A stretch of DNA of 64,000 nucleotides from Gammaproteobacteria bacterium (GTDB taxonomy: Bacteria > Pseudomonadota > Gammaproteobacteria > GCA-001735895). Shown one piece after another: positions 1-8,346 of the stretch. Below the pieces are notes generated by a model. The model was given only the letters and a program-made list of their open reading frames with translations, made no database searches and was not told the origin of the DNA. Every line of letters begins with the position of its first letter. The stretch's first letter is position 1. The position numbers and the translations under genes were made by a program. The stretch is from positions 1-64,000 of the forward strand of contig JAOTYD010000012.1 in NCBI GenBank assembly GCA_029862005.1, written 5' to 3'.

Positions 1-173
<173 letters not shown>

Positions 174-174
174 T

Positions 175-207
175 ATAACACCCAAACAACTTTATGTTGT
201 GTGTTAT
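175..207 (+). other. Hairpin directly after 23S (processing stem candidate)
   Basis: ATAACAC (175-181) pairs with GTGTTAT (201-207), and ACAAC (186-190) pairs with GTTGT (196-200) around a TTTAT loop; four unpaired bases (182-185) bulge on the left side. It starts within a few bases of the mature 23S end, so it may be a processing or spacer stem. There is no T-tract, so it is not a terminator. Confidence 0.5.
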
Positions 208-258
208 GTCGCGTCAAAGATGCAACATTAACTTTATTACAGCATTCAAATTGAGGTT

Positions 259-352
259 TGAAGAAGTACGGGGACAGTATACTTAATTCCAACTGTCCTC
301 CGTGGTCATAAGGGTATTAGCGGAATTAAGTATACTGTCCCCGGATTCTTCA
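259..352. repeat. Long inverted repeat in the 23S-5S spacer (REP/MITE-like)
   Basis: The 21-base arm at 270-290 (starting GGGGACAGTATACTTAATTC) is the exact reverse complement of 322-342. Beyond a short mismatch the arms continue as TGAAGAA (259-265) and TTCTTCA (346-352). The centre is about 31 bases. There is no ORF inside. A GGGGACAGTATACTTAATTC-type sequence is, from memory, typical of palindromic repeats linked to REP-associated tyrosine transposases, so a non-autonomous palindromic element inserted in the spacer is the likely reading. In the rRNA transcript it would form a long hairpin. Confidence 0.65.
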
Positions 353-366
353 GATCATAACCGAAT

Positions 367-486
367 TGCTTGGCAACCATAGCGTTCTGGACCCACCTGA
401 TCCCATCCCGAACTCAGAAGTGAAACGGAACAGCGCCGATGATAGTGTGGGGTCTCCCCATGTGAAAGTAGGTCATTGCCAGGCAT
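367..486 (+). rRNA. rrf: 5S ribosomal RNA
   Basis: A complete 120-base 5S gene. It opens with TGCTTGGCAACCATAGCG and closes with the complementary CATTGCCAGGCAT. Conserved internal blocks are CCCACCTGATCCCATCCCGA, ACTCAGAAGTGAAAC, and GCGCCGATGATAGTGTGGGG. It is the last gene of the rRNA operon and is followed at once by a terminator. Ends were set by pairing the 5' and 3' strands of helix I. Confidence 0.95.
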
Positions 487-495
487 TAAACTTCA

Positions 496-530
496 AAACC
501 CCAGCCGACTTCGTCGACTGGGGTTTTTTC
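496..530 (+). terminator. Rho-independent terminator of the rRNA operon
   Basis: The stem AACCCCAGCCGAC / GTCGACTGGGGTT has one internal mismatch and a TTC loop, and is followed by TTTTTTC. It lies 10 bases after the 5S gene. Confidence 0.85.
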
Positions 531-544
531 TTTTTTGGTTCAGT

Positions 545-627
545 GGCAATGACCTACTTTCACAGTAAGGAAGGTCAGACCCAAAGCGTTCGCTACGCTC
601 ACGGGGCCGGCCCTTGCCAGGCATTAA
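545..627. pseudogene. Scrambled 5S rRNA 3'-end fragments
   Basis: Bases 545-564 are the exact reverse complement of 461-480, inside the 5S gene. Bases 614-627 (TTGCCAGGCATTAA) are a direct copy of the 5S end at 476-489. The ~49 bases between them are unlike 5S and contain a small hairpin, AGCGT/ACGCT. This is a rearranged piece of an rRNA operon tail lying between two terminators, with no sign of function. Confidence 0.6.
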
Positions 628-632
628 TTCGA

Positions 633-664
633 AAGCCCCGTACCGTTGGTACGGGGCTTTTTTT
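633..664 (+). terminator. Second Rho-independent terminator
   Basis: A perfect 12-bp stem, AAGCCCCGTACC / GGTACGGGGCTT, with a GTT loop followed by an uninterrupted T run. It probably belonged to the rRNA operon copy from which the neighbouring 5S fragment came, and gives the operon a tandem terminator. The stretch 665-802 up to the next gene shows nothing further. Confidence 0.85.
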
Positions 665-802
665 ATGCAGTGGCCGCACTGCCAGTTTCTGATTATCACG
701 AGACTTCTAAAGGCTGGATGAAGTCAGCCGACATGATAAAGCCGGCGATGTGGGTTACGCTTGGCCAATCTTATTTGACGAAGATAACCAGCAGAGAGAG
801 TA

Positions 803-1090
803 ATGGCATACGTATTGGCGGTAACCTGGACCGCGAAACCGGGTCACGAGGCGGAAATCAGTGAAATCTTGCAACAGCTCGGTGAAGCGTCGCGCGAGGA
901 AGCAGGCATTATTACCTACACGACGCACGTTGATCCGGATAATCCGCGAGAGTTCTTTATCTACGAAAAGTATCACGATGCCGATGGGTTGGCCGCCCAC
1001 CAGGAAACCGCGCATTTCAAGGAACTCGTGCTGGAAAAGGCAATCCCCTTACTCGAATCCAGGGTTCGCAGGCAATTTGTTGATTTTTAA
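803..1090 (+). CDS. Antibiotic biosynthesis monooxygenase (ABM) domain protein
   Basis: A 95-residue protein with the size and pattern of the single-domain ABM/YgiN family: a first beta strand (AYVLAVTWTAKPG), a helix rich in Glu and Gln, the central EEAGIITYTTHVD stretch, then FIYEKYHDADGLAAHQETAHFK, which is the family's typical 'E-x-W/Y … H…ThH F' block. These dimeric ferredoxin-like proteins act as cofactor-free monooxygenases on quinols or small aromatics, or have no known reaction. The ATG at 803 follows an AGAGAGAG purine run. It is a single gene with no operon partner, and its substrate cannot be told. Confidence 0.8.
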   Translation: MAYVLAVTWTAKPGHEAEISEILQQLGEASREEAGIITYTTHVDPDNPREFFIYEKYHDADGLAAHQETAHFKELVLEKAIPLLESRVRRQFVDF

Positions 1091-1134
1091 GGGCGGCACG
1101 GGCCAGGTCAATCAGATCCGATCGAGCGCATCGG

Positions 1135-1509
1135 TTAAACCGGTAATTGACCAACGTGGCTGGAATTGAACGTAATCATTGTACCGCCCGGCTCGCGCAG
1201 TTCGAAGTAATCGTGAATCTGGCCGTGTTCGATTTCGCCTGGCTCGAGGCCCAGTTGGGTATAGTGCTTGTGAGTAGCGTCGAGGTCTTCGACCATAAGG
1301 TCAAAGCTTCCCCTTATTAGTTTTGATTCCGCGTCCGTCGTCAGTACCAGGTGCGTGCCGCCACGCATTTCCAGTATCGCATATTCATCGCCACTGGCGA
1401 TCAGGCGCATTCCCACGAGTTGCATGAACTCGCTGGATTCGCGCAGGCTTGAGGTGTGCATGGCCACGTGCCCAATCCAGACCGGGGGCCGTTTTTCAGT
1501 CGTATTCAT
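1135..1509 (-). CDS. VOC (glyoxalase/dioxygenase fold) family protein
   Basis: 124 residues forming one vicinal-oxygen-chelate module. It opens IGHVAMHTSSLRESSEFMQLVGMRL, the usual beta-alpha start with a histidine metal-ligand candidate, and continues with a central strand (YAILEMRGGTHLVL) and a C-terminal DYFELREPGGTMITF segment carrying the Glu expected as the last metal ligand. Proteins of this length normally dimerise. It sits 20 bases downstream of the DUF4202 gene on the same strand and may be the last gene of a three-gene operon. Substrate unknown: it could be a glyoxalase-like isomerase, an extradiol-type enzyme or a binding protein. Confidence 0.8.
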   Translation of the reverse strand: MNTTEKRPPVWIGHVAMHTSSLRESSEFMQLVGMRLIASGDEYAILEMRGGTHLVLTTDAESKLIRGSFDLMVEDLDATHKHYTQLGLEPGEIEHGQIHDYFELREPGGTMITFNSSHVGQLPV

Positions 1510-1529
1510 GGGCCGATTTATCCTGTGTT

Positions 1530-2144
1530 TTATGTGGGACCAGCAACTGCCTTATGAATCAGGGGCACCAGGGTCTCGGGCAACTTGACCGCCCCGGACA
1601 ATGCGAACTGGTGTGCATTGTCGGACATCTTGTGCCAGGTTTTCTGGATAATCTCTATCCACTTTTCCTCGCTGTAATCGGGGTGCTTGTCAACAAATTC
1701 GAGCATGTAGTGCTCCATGAAGCAAAGGTCCGTCACGTCCTCCAGTAGCTGCGTGTCCGGGTTACCCTTGATGTTTTTCTTGGCGACCGCGTTTCGAACC
1801 CGCTCTACATCCTCGTCGCCATATCCTGCTTGCTGCAATAATTCGGCGGCAGTATTCGCCTGGATCTTGTACAGGTCCTTGCGCCACTTCAGGTAGCCGA
1901 TGCGATCCATGGGGTAAGCATTGCGTGGTGATTTCCAGCGCTCGATATGCTGTGCCCGTATGGCGAGCTTCATCGCGTCATCGGCATCGGGTCTGTAGCG
2001 CTTCAGCATGTCTGACATGCGTTCGGAGTAGAGGAGTTCCTTGGGCCATTCTTTACCGTCAACGGATACCTGGTTGGGGTCTGCGCTGTTAGCGGCATCG
2101 ATTAACGCCCTGGCCTTTTCGTAGGTTGATTGATTTTGAGACAT
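1530..2144 (-). CDS. DUF4202 family protein
   Basis: 204 residues from the ATG at 2144; an in-frame TTG at 2162 is less likely. It starts with the motif ALIDAANSADPNQV and contains RAQHIERWKSPRNAYP, YLKWRKDLYKIQA and a KNIKGNPDTQLLEDV stretch that I recognise as DUF4202. The conserved His, Asp and Glu residues suggest an all-helical metal-dependent fold reminiscent of HD-type proteins, but that is inference. It lies 33 bases after the methyltransferase gene, so the two are probably co-transcribed. The function is not established. Confidence 0.75.
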   Translation of the reverse strand: MSQNQSTYEKARALIDAANSADPNQVSVDGKEWPKELLYSERMSDMLKRYRPDADDAMKLAIRAQHIERWKSPRNAYPMDRIGYLKWRKDLYKIQANTAAELLQQAGYGDEDVERVRNAVAKKNIKGNPDTQLLEDVTDLCFMEHYMLEFVDKHPDYSEEKWIEIIQKTWHKMSDNAHQFALSGAVKLPETLVPLIHKAVAGPT

Positions 2145-2177
2145 ACAGTTATTTTCGATCAAGCAAATAGAATGTTA

Positions 2178-2969
2178 TTAAACGAGCTCCGGTTTTCGTC
2201 CGCGCAAGTGGGTCGGGCGCAATTGCCCCTGGTCGATGGCAATGATCATCTTGTCCCAGACATCAATTTCGTGCTCCAGAAATTCGGTTCCGACCTTTGA
2301 TGCCAGGCCATCGTACAGGACGCCGCCCATTTGTTCGCGTTCCTCGCGGGCCTGTTGGCGATACCAGTCATTGCGGTCGACAATTTCGATATCGGTAAAT
2401 CCGGCGCTCTCCAATGCATCCAGATAGGTGTTGGCGGATGCGAGTCCGAAATCCAGGCCCTCCGCAATGAGATATTCCTGCATTTCCCGCGATGGTTCGC
2501 CATCATAGCCAGCCAGCCAGTCGCTGGCGACAAACCAGCCATCCGGCTTGAGCACTCGATAAACGTCGACGGCCAGATCATGTTTATTCGCAATGTGAAT
2601 GATCGAATCCTTGCTGGTGACGATGTCAAAGCTCTCGCTATCAAACGGTAACGGACCAGGATCGACGCAAACGAACCTTGATTGAGCCACGACATTATAC
2701 TTTTGCGCCAGTAGATTGCAGCGCTCAATCAGAGCCGGGTCGACGTCAATGCCGGTTACCAATGCTGCCCCATGCTGCTGCACCAGGTGAATGTCAATGC
2801 CACCGAGACCGCAGCCGATATCGAGCACAGATTTTTCATCGAGACTAATCCCGGCCAGGTAGCGATCAACCTCATCAGTACCACCGGGTGACATGAAGCC
2901 TTCCCCCCAGACGGCTTCCAGAAAAGCCATCAAATTTTCATCATATTCCTGGGTTGGCGGTTCGCTCAT
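2178..2969 (-). CDS. Class I SAM-dependent methyltransferase
   Basis: 263 residues from the ATG at 2969, chosen because AGAGGA lies 8 bases upstream; a longer frame to 3038 lacks such a site. SAM-binding motif I is LDIGCGLGGID, followed by an acidic GIDVDP loop and a post-motif block SKDSIIHIANK; motif III is YRVLKPDGWFVASDW. The DSIIHI and VASDW arrangement resembles small-molecule N-methyltransferases of the phosphoethanolamine/sarcosine type. The substrate is not proven, though methyl transfer to an amine would fit the osmolyte theme of the window. It heads the operon with the DUF4202 gene. Confidence 0.8.
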   Translation of the reverse strand: MSEPPTQEYDENLMAFLEAVWGEGFMSPGGTDEVDRYLAGISLDEKSVLDIGCGLGGIDIHLVQQHGAALVTGIDVDPALIERCNLLAQKYNVVAQSRFVCVDPGPLPFDSESFDIVTSKDSIIHIANKHDLAVDVYRVLKPDGWFVASDWLAGYDGEPSREMQEYLIAEGLDFGLASANTYLDALESAGFTDIEIVDRNDWYRQQAREEREQMGGVLYDGLASKVGTEFLEHEIDVWDKMIIAIDQGQLRPTHLRGRKPELV

Positions 2970-3200
2970 TACTTTAAATCCTCTGGTGTGATCGTAACTA
3001 TAAAATTTCAGTTCCCAATATGAAAGCAGGTTTTCCATTAAAGACGCATAGCCAGTGGCAGATTTCCAGATTAGACATAATTATTCAGTCACGCCAAATA
3101 TTCGCACCACTTGCCACGGAAGTTCGGCGCATTTTCCTCGAACAGCAACAAGCAGATATAATATGCGATTCCTGACAGCACACTAAAGTAGAGGATTAAT

Positions 3201-4178
3201 TTGAAACCGGTTTTGTTGATACAGGGGGCAGAGCAGATTGAAGATGTGCCCCGTCTTGGTGAACTCTGCGAGCAGGCTGAACTGCGATTTGCGACAACTA
3301 CCGATGAATTGCGTGCAGCGCTCTCCGGGGCTGAAGCCATGTTGGGCTGGAACTTTCGCGCTGACAGCCTGCGCGAGGCCTGGGATAGTGCAACCGAGTT
3401 GCGCTGGATCCACTGGGCAGGCGCGGGTGTGGATGCCGCGATGTTTCCAGAACTGGTTGACAGTGACGTTCAATTGACCAATGCGCGCGGTATTTTTGAT
3501 GTGCCGATTGCCGAATGGGTGCTTGGGATGATCATTTGCTTCGCCAAGCAGATTCCCGAGACACTCGAGTTCCAGGCGCAGGCGCAGTGGCGGCATCGAC
3601 TGACCGAAATCGTTGCGGGCAAGCGTGCCCTCGTGGTTGGAGTTGGTTCGATAGGGCGCGCGATCGGCCGCCTGCTGCAGGCGGCAGGCATGGAGGTTGA
3701 AGCCATTGGTCGCAGTGCGCGCGATGGTGGAGCGGATTTTAGCCATATTCACGCGGTGGATGATTTGCATGCGCACCTGGCCGGTGCAGATTACGTGGTA
3801 CTGATCACCCCTTTGACTGAACACACCCGCAACCTTTTTGGCGCTACAGAATTTGCCGCCATGGCCTCGCACGCGCGCTTCATCAACGTTGGCAGGGGCG
3901 CGCTCGTGGTCGAGGATGCGCTGCTCAAGGCCCTGAACGAGCAACAAATTGCCGGCGCTGCACTCGATGTTTTCGTGGACGAGCCACTGCAGCCGGACAG
4001 CCCGTTCTGGAGCGCGACCAATTGCCTGGTTTCGCCCCATATGTCAGGTGACTATATCGAGTACGAGGCGGCGATGGCGAAACAGTTTTTAGATAATTGG
4101 ACGCGCTACGCGGCCGGTAATCCGTTAAACAATATCGTCGATAAGAAGCTGGGTTTTGTGCCGGGATCCGCCGTCTGA
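3201..4178 (+). CDS. D-2-hydroxyacid dehydrogenase (NAD(P)-dependent)
   Basis: 325 residues, TTG start at 3201 with GAGG 8 bases upstream. The Rossmann motif GVGSIG sits near residue 148. Catalytic residues are visible: Arg in NVGRGALV, Glu in DVFVDEPL and His in SPHMSG. N-terminal ARGIFDVPIAEWVLG is the usual substrate-domain block. The GhrA-like layout suggests reduction of glyoxylate or hydroxypyruvate, or oxidation of a D-2-hydroxyacid. The gene stands alone, followed by 165 bases that hold the leader of the next gene. The exact substrate is open. Confidence 0.85.
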   Translation: MKPVLLIQGAEQIEDVPRLGELCEQAELRFATTTDELRAALSGAEAMLGWNFRADSLREAWDSATELRWIHWAGAGVDAAMFPELVDSDVQLTNARGIFDVPIAEWVLGMIICFAKQIPETLEFQAQAQWRHRLTEIVAGKRALVVGVGSIGRAIGRLLQAAGMEVEAIGRSARDGGADFSHIHAVDDLHAHLAGADYVVLITPLTEHTRNLFGATEFAAMASHARFINVGRGALVVEDALLKALNEQQIAGAALDVFVDEPLQPDSPFWSATNCLVSPHMSGDYIEYEAAMAKQFLDNWTRYAAGNPLNNIVDKKLGFVPGSAV

Positions 4179-4343
4179 CCCGGCTAGTTTATGCTTAGCC
4201 ACGACCAACCGTCGGGCAAAATTCGGGTGGCGCCCCAGATGCCGATTGCACCGCTTAAGTAACTTGGGATATGCTTGCAGCCATAAGGCGCAGCCGATTA
4301 ATAATTAAACTGAATAAGACATTCCGAAGAGGAGGAGTCACAA

Positions 4344-6005
4344 GTGAGATCCAAAGACGATAAAAAAGTTGATCTGAGCGCGGGCGTGTCCGATCTCGAG
4401 GTCGCGGATAAAATCAAAGATATTCAGCAGTCATTCGAGTCGGGAAAACTGTCCCGCCGCAGTTTTATGACCGGCGCCCTGGCGATGGGTGTGTCGTTGA
4501 CCGCGGCATCGGCCATTCTCAACAAGGTCGAAGCGGCAACCCCGAAAAAAGGCGGGCGTCTGCGGGTCGGCCTGACCGGTGGTGCTACCACCGACACCTT
4601 GGATCCAGGCCAGATTCTCGACCTGTACATGATTCATCTGCAGTTTGGCCAGTTGCGCAACAGCCTGACCGAGGTTGCCGCCAACGGTCAGCTGACGCCT
4701 GAACTGGCGGAAAGCTGGGAAGCCAGTCCGGACGCCAAAAACTGGCATTTCAAGATCCGCAAGGGCGTCGAGTTCCACAACGGCAAGAGCCTGACCTCGG
4801 AAGACGTGATCGCGTCGATCAACCATCACCTGGGCGAAGATTCGAAGTCGGCCGCCAAGGGCATCATGGCTGGTGTGGTTTCGGTCAAGGCCGACGGCAA
4901 ACATGCGATAAACGTTGAACTCAGCGGCGGCGACGCCGATTTCCCGTTCCTGCTGACCGATTACCACATGAATATCTGCCCGGCTAATAGCGATGGCACG
5001 ATCGACTGGGCATCCGGGATCGGTACCGGTGGGTACGTGTTGAAACAGCATGATGCAGGGGTACGTTCATTCACCACGCGCAACCCGAACTACTGGAAAG
5101 AAGGCTTTGCGCATTTCGATGAAGTCGAAATCACGCAGATCGCCGATGCAACCGCGCGCAGCCAGGCGTTGCAGGGTGGTCAGCTCGATGTGATCAACAA
5201 CGTGCCGACCCAGACTATACACCTGATGAAGCGGGTTCCGGGAATCAAGATCGAGGCGACCACCGGTAACAAACAGATTACGCTGCCGATGCGCACCGAC
5301 ACGGCGCCATTCGACAACAACGATGTGCGCACCGCGGTCAAGTACATCGTCGATCGCGAAGAATGGCTGAGGAAGGTGGTGCACGGTTTCGGTCAGCTGG
5401 GTAACGATCATCCTATCGGCCCGGCCAATATCTACCGCGCCACCGAGGCCGAGTTGCCGCAACGCCAGTACGATCCGGACAAGGCAAAGTTCCATCTGAA
5501 GAAGGCCGGTTTGAGCAAGCTCGACATCGATTTTCATGCGGCCGAAACCGGTTTTGGCGGCGCCCTCGATGCCGGGCAATTGATGGCCGCTTCGGCCCGT
5601 GCGGCCGGTATTAACATCAATGTTGTGCGCGAGCCGGACGATGGATACTGGAGCAACGTCTGGATGAAGAAGCCTTTCAGCGCCTGTTACTGGAGCGGCC
5701 GCGCCACCGAGAACTGGATTTTCTCGCAAATTTATGCTGCGGACGCGAGCTGGAACGATACTTACTGGAAGCATGATAAGTTCAACAAGCTGTTGGTGTT
5801 GGCCCGCGCCGAACTCGATCCGAACAAGCGGCGGATACTCTACGTCGAGATGCAGCAAATCGTGCACCATGAAGGCGGCGTCTGCCTGCCATTGTTCCGC
5901 AGCGATGTCATGGCATATAACGAACGCCTGCACGTGCCCGAAGTGATCGGTAACAACTGGGAGCTCGACGGTGCCAAGAACTCCGAGCGCTGGTGGTTTG
6001 CCTAG
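4344..6005 (+). CDS. Orphan ABC solute-binding protein, family 5 (peptide/opine type), Tat-exported
   Basis: 553 residues; GTG start with an excellent AGGAGGAG site 5 bases upstream. A twin-arginine signal (SRRSFMTGALAMG, ending near VEAATPKKGG) is preceded by an unusually long ~38-residue acidic n-region. The mature part is an SBP_bac_5 protein: the LAESWEASPDAKNWHFKIRKG block and the WxHDKFN and C-terminal WELDG…WWFA parts. No permease or ATPase is adjacent. It is a clear paralogue of the binding protein at 32008-33612, sharing the same Tat layout and WWFA end, so it may feed that transporter. It ends at a bidirectional terminator. Confidence 0.88.
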   Translation: MRSKDDKKVDLSAGVSDLEVADKIKDIQQSFESGKLSRRSFMTGALAMGVSLTAASAILNKVEAATPKKGGRLRVGLTGGATTDTLDPGQILDLYMIHLQFGQLRNSLTEVAANGQLTPELAESWEASPDAKNWHFKIRKGVEFHNGKSLTSEDVIASINHHLGEDSKSAAKGIMAGVVSVKADGKHAINVELSGGDADFPFLLTDYHMNICPANSDGTIDWASGIGTGGYVLKQHDAGVRSFTTRNPNYWKEGFAHFDEVEITQIADATARSQALQGGQLDVINNVPTQTIHLMKRVPGIKIEATTGNKQITLPMRTDTAPFDNNDVRTAVKYIVDREEWLRKVVHGFGQLGNDHPIGPANIYRATEAELPQRQYDPDKAKFHLKKAGLSKLDIDFHAAETGFGGALDAGQLMAASARAAGININVVREPDDGYWSNVWMKKPFSACYWSGRATENWIFSQIYAADASWNDTYWKHDKFNKLLVLARAELDPNKRRILYVEMQQIVHHEGGVCLPLFRSDVMAYNERLHVPEVIGNNWELDGAKNSERWWFA

Positions 6006-6032
6006 ATACCGCGACCGTTAAAACGCAACGAA

Positions 6033-6062
6033 AAAGGGGTAGCATTGCTACCCCTTTATTTT
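6033..6062. terminator. Bidirectional terminator between the binding-protein gene and hspQ
   Basis: The stem AAAGGGGTAGCA / TGCTACCCCTTT has an A-run on its left and TTTATTTT on its right. It can end the rightward binding-protein transcript and the leftward hspQ transcript. Confidence 0.85.
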
Positions 6063-6082
6063 ATGTATAAAGACCGGCTGGT

Positions 6083-6412
6083 TTAATTGCGGTAGCTATC
6101 CGGCAGCGCGTAACTGTCGCCCTTAAACTCACCGAACATCTCAGGGACCTGAGGGTGATTAACGGGTTCGCCGCTTTCGTCGCTTAAAAGATTCTGTTCA
6201 GACACGTAGGCTTCGTAAGCCATGCTCTCGTTTTCCGCCAGCAGGTGATAAAACGGCTGGTCCTTGTGAGGCCGTAGCTCTTCCGGAATCGATAGCCACC
6301 ATTCCTCGGTATTGTTGAATTCGGGATCGACATCGATGATGACGCCACGAAAATCGTACAGTCGGTGTTTGACGACCTGTCCGATTGTAAACTGTGTATT
6401 CGTTATGCTCAT
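6083..6412 (-). CDS. hspQ: Heat shock protein HspQ / YccV-like
   Basis: 109 residues. The family signature is clear: FTIGQVVKHRLYDFRGVIIDVDPEF at the start, EEWW, then KDQPFYHLLAE, YEAYVSEQNLL and an acidic tail ending near the last residues. HspQ is a small beta-rich protein that binds hemimethylated oriC DNA and specificity-enhances the Lon protease in E. coli. Length is normal. It has its own promoter region to the right (after 6412) and shares the terminator at 6033-6062 with its convergent neighbour. Confidence 0.93.
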   Translation of the reverse strand: MSITNTQFTIGQVVKHRLYDFRGVIIDVDPEFNNTEEWWLSIPEELRPHKDQPFYHLLAENESMAYEAYVSEQNLLSDESGEPVNHPQVPEMFGEFKGDSYALPDSYRN

Positions 6413-6489
6413 AGAGTGTATATATATGCAATACGAATTATATCAAGGGTGACGTGTTTCGCATTTCCCTGGAATTCTCCATATTGCGG

Positions 6490-7365
6490 CTAGTTTAGCC
6501 CCAGTTTGGCTCGCGCTGCGCCAGGGCCCAGTATCCGGGCACCCATACGCTCGATTATTTCAACCGCCCGTTCGACCAGCATGCCATTGCTGGCGAGCAC
6601 TCCGCGATCGAGATAAATATTATCCTCCAGTCCAACGCGGACATTGCCACCCAGCAGTACCGCCTGGGCCACCATCGGCATTTGCATTTTGGAGATCCCG
6701 AAACCAGCCCAGACTGCATTCTCGGGGAGAGCCTGTTTCATCGCGGCCATGGTTTCGGTGTCGGCGCCGGCGCCCCAGGGTATGCCGAGACAGATCTGGA
6801 ACATGGGTGGTGCATCGATCAGGCCATCGTCAATCAGGCTGCGCGCGAGACGGATCTGCCCCAGGTCGAAGACTTCCAGCTCCGGTTTAACGCCCAACTC
6901 CTGTGTGATTTTTGCCATTGTGCGCAGGTAGGGCGCGGTATTTATGTAAGTGTAGTTGCCACCAAAATTCATAGTGCCGCAGTCGAGGCTGCAAATATCG
7001 GGCTTGCATTCAACCACGTGCGCCAGTCGGTCTTCGGGCCCGATCATATCGGTTCCCGGTCCCGGCAGCGACGGGTCCCCGTCGCTCGGCACCCAGTCAC
7101 CACCCATGCCGGCGGTCAGGTTGATAATCATATCGACCCTGCTGTCGCGAATCATGTCCACGGTCTCCTTGAACAAAGCGGGATCGCGGGACCCCTGGCC
7201 GGTTTCCGGGTCACGCACATGCACGTGGACCACCGCGGCGCCGGCTTTGGCGGCCTCGATCGCCGAGTCCGCAATCTGGCGTGGCGTTACCGGTACCAGG
7301 TTACTGCGGCTGGTGGTGTCGCCGGCGCCCGTTACGGCGCAGCTGATGATGACGTCGTTATTCAT
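6490..7365 (-). CDS. BKACE family beta-keto acid cleavage enzyme (probable dehydrocarnitine cleavage)
   Basis: 291 residues, DUF849/BKACE family. Visible: a metal-binding [10 protein letters not shown] with its HxH pair, a second-shell INLTAGMGG motif, [26 protein letters not shown] and a closing [14 protein letters not shown]. The family transfers or cleaves beta-keto acids with acetyl-CoA. Members beside carnitine dehydrogenase convert 3-dehydrocarnitine plus acetyl-CoA to betainyl-CoA and acetoacetate. The upstream neighbour at 7395-8345 is such a dehydrogenase, so this is the probable substrate. Last gene of the leftward arm of the carnitine cluster, 29 bases after the dehydrogenase. Confidence 0.85.
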   Translation of the reverse strand: MNNDVIISCAVTGAGDTTSRSNLVPVTPRQIADSAIEAAKAGAAVVHVHVRDPETGQGSRDPALFKETVDMIRDSRVDMIINLTAGMGGDWVPSDGDPSLPGPGTDMIGPEDRLAHVVECKPDICSLDCGTMNFGGNYTYINTAPYLRTMAKITQELGVKPELEVFDLGQIRLARSLIDDGLIDAPPMFQICLGIPWGAGADTETMAAMKQALPENAVWAGFGISKMQMPMVAQAVLLGGNVRVGLEDNIYLDRGVLASNGMLVERAVEIIERMGARILGPGAARAKLGLN

Positions 7366-7394
7366 AGATCAAGTTCTCCCGGTTGGTAATAGCA

Positions 7395-8345
7395 TTACTG
7401 GTTTTTTAATTTTCGTTTCATTTTCGCAATTTCGACCAGCCCGTCATTCATCTTTTTGCTTAAACTCGCAAAATCCTGGCCCGCGGTCATCTCGACGCAA
7501 CCGTCGATCATGGCTTTCCTGAGATCATCGGTCAGTTCCGGCGCTATCAGGCGCGTCCACGGCAGCTTCAGCGCGGGCCCGAACTGATCGAGGCAGTAGG
7601 CCATGCCGCCCTCGCCACCGCCGACATGAAAGATTTCGCAGGGTCCCATCAGGGCCCAGCGTGGTCCCGGGCCGTTGACCACCGCCTGATCGATCTGCTC
7701 GACGGTAGCTTCACCATTGGCAACCATGTGCAGCGCCTCGCGCCAGATGGCTTCCTGCAGGCGCGTGGCGATGAATCCCGGGATTTCCTTCTTCATGACC
7801 AGTGGTGCCTTGCCGGCATGTCGGTAAAATTGTTCGGCCCATTCGACCGTGTGCGGACTGGTTTTTTCGCCGCCGATCATTTCAACCAGCGGTAACAGGT
7901 AGGGTGGATTGAAGGGATGCGCGACCACGGTGCGTTCTGGTGTCGCGCATTCGGCCTGGATATTGGTCATCGACAGCCCGGAGGTGCTCGACGCGATTAC
8001 TACGTTGGCGTCCACTATTTCACCCAGGATCTTGTACAGGCCCTGTTTCAGCGTCAACACCTCGGGCACGCTTTCCTGGATAAACTCGGCCTTTTCGGTT
8101 GCCTTGCCGAGGTCGGTCGTCCAGCTGAAGTTGTCCATCGAGGCGCCGTCGGCGAGACCAACTGCCTCGAGACTCGACCACGCGGTTTCGAGCAGCCGCA
8201 TCAATGCATCGTACTCGGATGCATCATGCAGGTAACTGGTGACAAGGTATCCCTGGGCCAGGAAGTGCGCAGCCCAACCGCCACCAATCGGGCCGGCGCC
8301 AATACAGGCGATTCGACGCACGTTTTCGGGTGCCTGGTTTAACAT
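7395..8345 (-). CDS. L-carnitine dehydrogenase-like 3-hydroxyacyl-CoA dehydrogenase family protein
   Basis: 316 residues from the ATG at 8345, one base after the stop of the preceding gene (TAACATG) and after an AAGGG site. A much longer frame extends upstream but overlaps that gene and lacks family similarity. NAD-binding GAGPIGGGWAAHF lies near residue 15; the ASSTSGLSMTNIQ and VVAHPFNPPYLLPLVEMIGG blocks are the catalytic core; IPGFIATRLQEAIWREALH belongs to the C-terminal helical domain. The length matches stand-alone carnitine dehydrogenase (~320), which oxidises L-carnitine to 3-dehydrocarnitine. The BKACE gene next to it supports this. Confidence 0.85.
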   Translation of the reverse strand: MLNQAPENVRRIACIGAGPIGGGWAAHFLAQGYLVTSYLHDASEYDALMRLLETAWSSLEAVGLADGASMDNFSWTTDLGKATEKAEFIQESVPEVLTLKQGLYKILGEIVDANVVIASSTSGLSMTNIQAECATPERTVVAHPFNPPYLLPLVEMIGGEKTSPHTVEWAEQFYRHAGKAPLVMKKEIPGFIATRLQEAIWREALHMVANGEATVEQIDQAVVNGPGPRWALMGPCEIFHVGGGEGGMAYCLDQFGPALKLPWTRLIAPELTDDLRKAMIDGCVEMTAGQDFASLSKKMNDGLVEIAKMKRKLKNQ

Positions 8346-8346
8346 G

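Noticed and set aside
366-692. 108-residue ORF over the 5S gene and its terminator
   Set aside because: It lies on a clear 5S rRNA gene and terminator; composition is not protein-like.
3183-4040. 285-residue ORF antisense to the 2-hydroxyacid dehydrogenase gene
   Set aside because: It mirrors a well-supported gene and shows no family motif.
5067-5933. 288-residue ORF antisense to the orphan binding-protein gene
   Set aside because: Shadow of a long real gene with high GC third positions; no motif or ribosome site.
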